NCBI GenBank assembly: GCA_017744355.1
Contig: JAGIBK010000002.1
Span: 169,001 to 233,000, forward strand
Reading direction: 5' to 3'
Source: a bacterium
GTDB lineage: Bacteria > Cyanobacteriota > Sericytochromatia > S15B-MN24 > UBA4093
Length of the DNA: 64,000 nt
Part shown: piece after piece, positions 63,023 to 64,000 of the stretch
How positions within the stretch are numbered: the stretch's first letter is position 1
Layout of the letters: the number at the start of each line of letters is the position of its first letter
Notes under the pieces: model-generated
Database searches by the model: none
Told to the model about the DNA's origin: nothing
Seen by the model: the letters and a program-made list of their open reading frames with translations, nothing else
Program-made: the position numbers and the translations under genes

Positions 63023-64000
63023 CTAGCGTGCGCCGCGGCGTAGCAAGAGGGCAGGAATGGTCTTGAGCAGGATGAGCCAGTCGCTCCAGAAGGTGCGGGT
63101 CACCGAGTAGTAGGAGTCGAGGACCATCCGCTCCTTCTCGCTGAGGTCGGATCGCCCGCTGATCTGCCACAGGCCGGTGATCCCCGCCGGGCACGAGAAG
63201 CGCAGGCGCTGCCAGTCCTCGTGGAGGGCCTCGGCCTCGTACACCGGCAGGGGGCGGTTGCCGACCAGCCGCATGTCCCCGCGGGCTACGTTGAGGAGCT
63301 GGGGCAGCTCGTCGAGGCTGGTGGCGCGCAGGAAGTGGCCCAGGCGGGTGATGCGCGGATCGCGCGCCAGCTTGAAGAAGGCGCCGTCACCGTACTGGTT
63401 CTGGGCCTTGAGGGCGGCAAGGCGCCCCTCGGCGTCGCGGACCATGGTCCGGAACTTGTAAAGCTCGAAGACCCGGCCGCGCAGGCTACCCTCGCGCCAG
63501 GCGCGGCGGTCCTGGCCGACCCGCAGCTGGGTGAAGAGGACCGGGCCCGGGTCGTCCAGGTAAATGGCGAGGCAAATGGCGAGCAGCAAGGGCGAGAGGA
63601 GCACCAGGGCCACGACGGCGATCGCCGAGTCCAGAAGTTGGCCGAGCCGTTCGCCCCACGGTGCCCGCAGGGTCGGGTGCAGCACCTCCGGGTCGGGGCT
63701 CGGCTCGAAATAGGGGTGCGGCCGATCCAGGGGAAAGGAGCCGTGGCGCCAGACGAGGCGATCGCGCCAGCGGGTGGCGCGGCCGAGCCAGGTGTTCGCG
63801 AGCACCACCGACGACTCGACCGAAGCACCCCGCGCGAGCTTCACCTCTCGGACCAGCACGGCGTGGGGGCCGACCCGCCCCTCGCGATCCACCCGGCAGC
63901 CGGGGCCTATCCAGTAGGGGGCGACGAGCTTGGCCTCCGGGTGGATCCGGGCGCTGGGGTCCACGTGGGCGCAATCCCCGGCAAGGGCTGTGAGCTGCGC
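63023..64000 (-). CDS. Polyprenyl glycosylphosphotransferase with left-handed beta-helix, 5' end cut
   Basis: 325 codons visible; the frame is open to the right edge, so the real start lies outside (an internal GTG at 63964 is possible). Residues just inside show hexapeptide repeats (IHPEAKLVAPYWIGPGCRVD...VGPHAVLV) as in NDP-sugar pyrophosphorylases. A membrane helix (AIAVVALVLLSPLLLAICLA) follows, then the initiating sugar transferase domain (KFRTM, TSLDELPQLLNVARGDM, LVGNRPLP, GITGLWQISGR), which starts repeat units on undecaprenyl phosphate. Confidence 0.85.
   Translation of the reverse strand, partial: AQLTALAGDCAHVDPSARIHPEAKLVAPYWIGPGCRVDREGRVGPHAVLVREVKLARGASVESSVVLANTWLGRATRWRDRLVWRHGSFPLDRPHPYFEPSPDPEVLHPTLRAPWGERLGQLLDSAIAVVALVLLSPLLLAICLAIYLDDPGPVLFTQLRVGQDRRAWREGSLRGRVFELYKFRTMVRDAEGRLAALKAQNQYGDGAFFKLARDPRITRLGHFLRATSLDELPQLLNVARGDMRLVGNRPLPVYEAEALHEDWQRLRFSCPAGITGLWQISGRSDLSEKERMVLDSYYSVTRTFWSDWLILLKTIPALLLRRGAR

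Overview
The window is GC-rich and densely coded, and looks like chromosome from a diderm bacterium: many lipoproteins, an outer-membrane-type repeat protein and a TolC-like protein. The 8-mer GCGATCGC (HIP1) occurs about 34 times by eye, roughly once per 1.9 kb, where base composition predicts about two. Such enrichment is a known hallmark of Cyanobacteria. Together with an aa3-type respiratory chain this suggests a non-photosynthetic member of the cyanobacterial phylum (Sericytochromatia-like). That placement is inference; no rRNA gene is present.

Region by region. 1-4.6 kb: a DUF3592-like fragment, small exported proteins, thiol peroxidase (tpx), a YdeI/OmpD-type protein, a START-like protein and a zinc-ribbon protein. 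4.6-22.4 kb: an accessory segment bracketed by an intact tRNA-Gly(UCC) gene on the right and an 87-nt imperfect copy of that tRNA's 3' part plus its terminator on the left. It holds three NHL/TIG-type lipoproteins, a pair of AAA+ and BTAD regulators, a repeat-rich surface protein, and AT-rich islands of small orphan genes (PrcB-like, Coa1-like, DUF6228-like, DUF5958-like and a frameshifted immunity-like gene). Two unrelated non-coding repeat families are scattered through it. One is a ~150-nt structured RNA-like element with a conserved CCACCTCTC segment in front of a terminator. The other is a 37-nt element built of TGAAAC repeats.

22.3-34.3 kb: tRNA-Gly and tRNA-Pro, uppP, an Uup-like ABC-F ATPase, a 31-residue lipoprotein, a CheY-like receiver, a Dam-type methylase preceded by a cluster of GATC sites, a JAMM-like protein, the B12-dependent ribonucleotide reductase nrdJ, a helix-turn-helix protein and an MFS transporter. 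34.6-41.8 kb: a complete caa3-type cytochrome oxidase operon with its own haem A synthesis and copper insertion genes (III, II-c, I, ctaG, a 46-residue protein, ctaA, ctaB, a cysteine-less CtaG-like paralogue). 41.8-46.7 kb: small membrane proteins, a four-cluster ferredoxin, and a papain-like peptidase divergent from a short homologue lacking the catalytic cysteine.

46.8-55.7 kb: hybrid malic enzyme, a DAO-family flavoprotein, ornithine aminotransferase, a PAS/GAF histidine kinase and an aldehyde dehydrogenase; rocD and the dehydrogenase together would convert ornithine to glutamate. 55.8-64 kb: an exopolysaccharide operon on the minus strand (sugar transferase, half-length TolC-like protein, Wzz-like protein, O-antigen ligase/polymerase, three glycosyltransferases), with overlapping start and stop codons from the Wzz-like gene onward. 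It is read from the right edge, where the first gene is cut.
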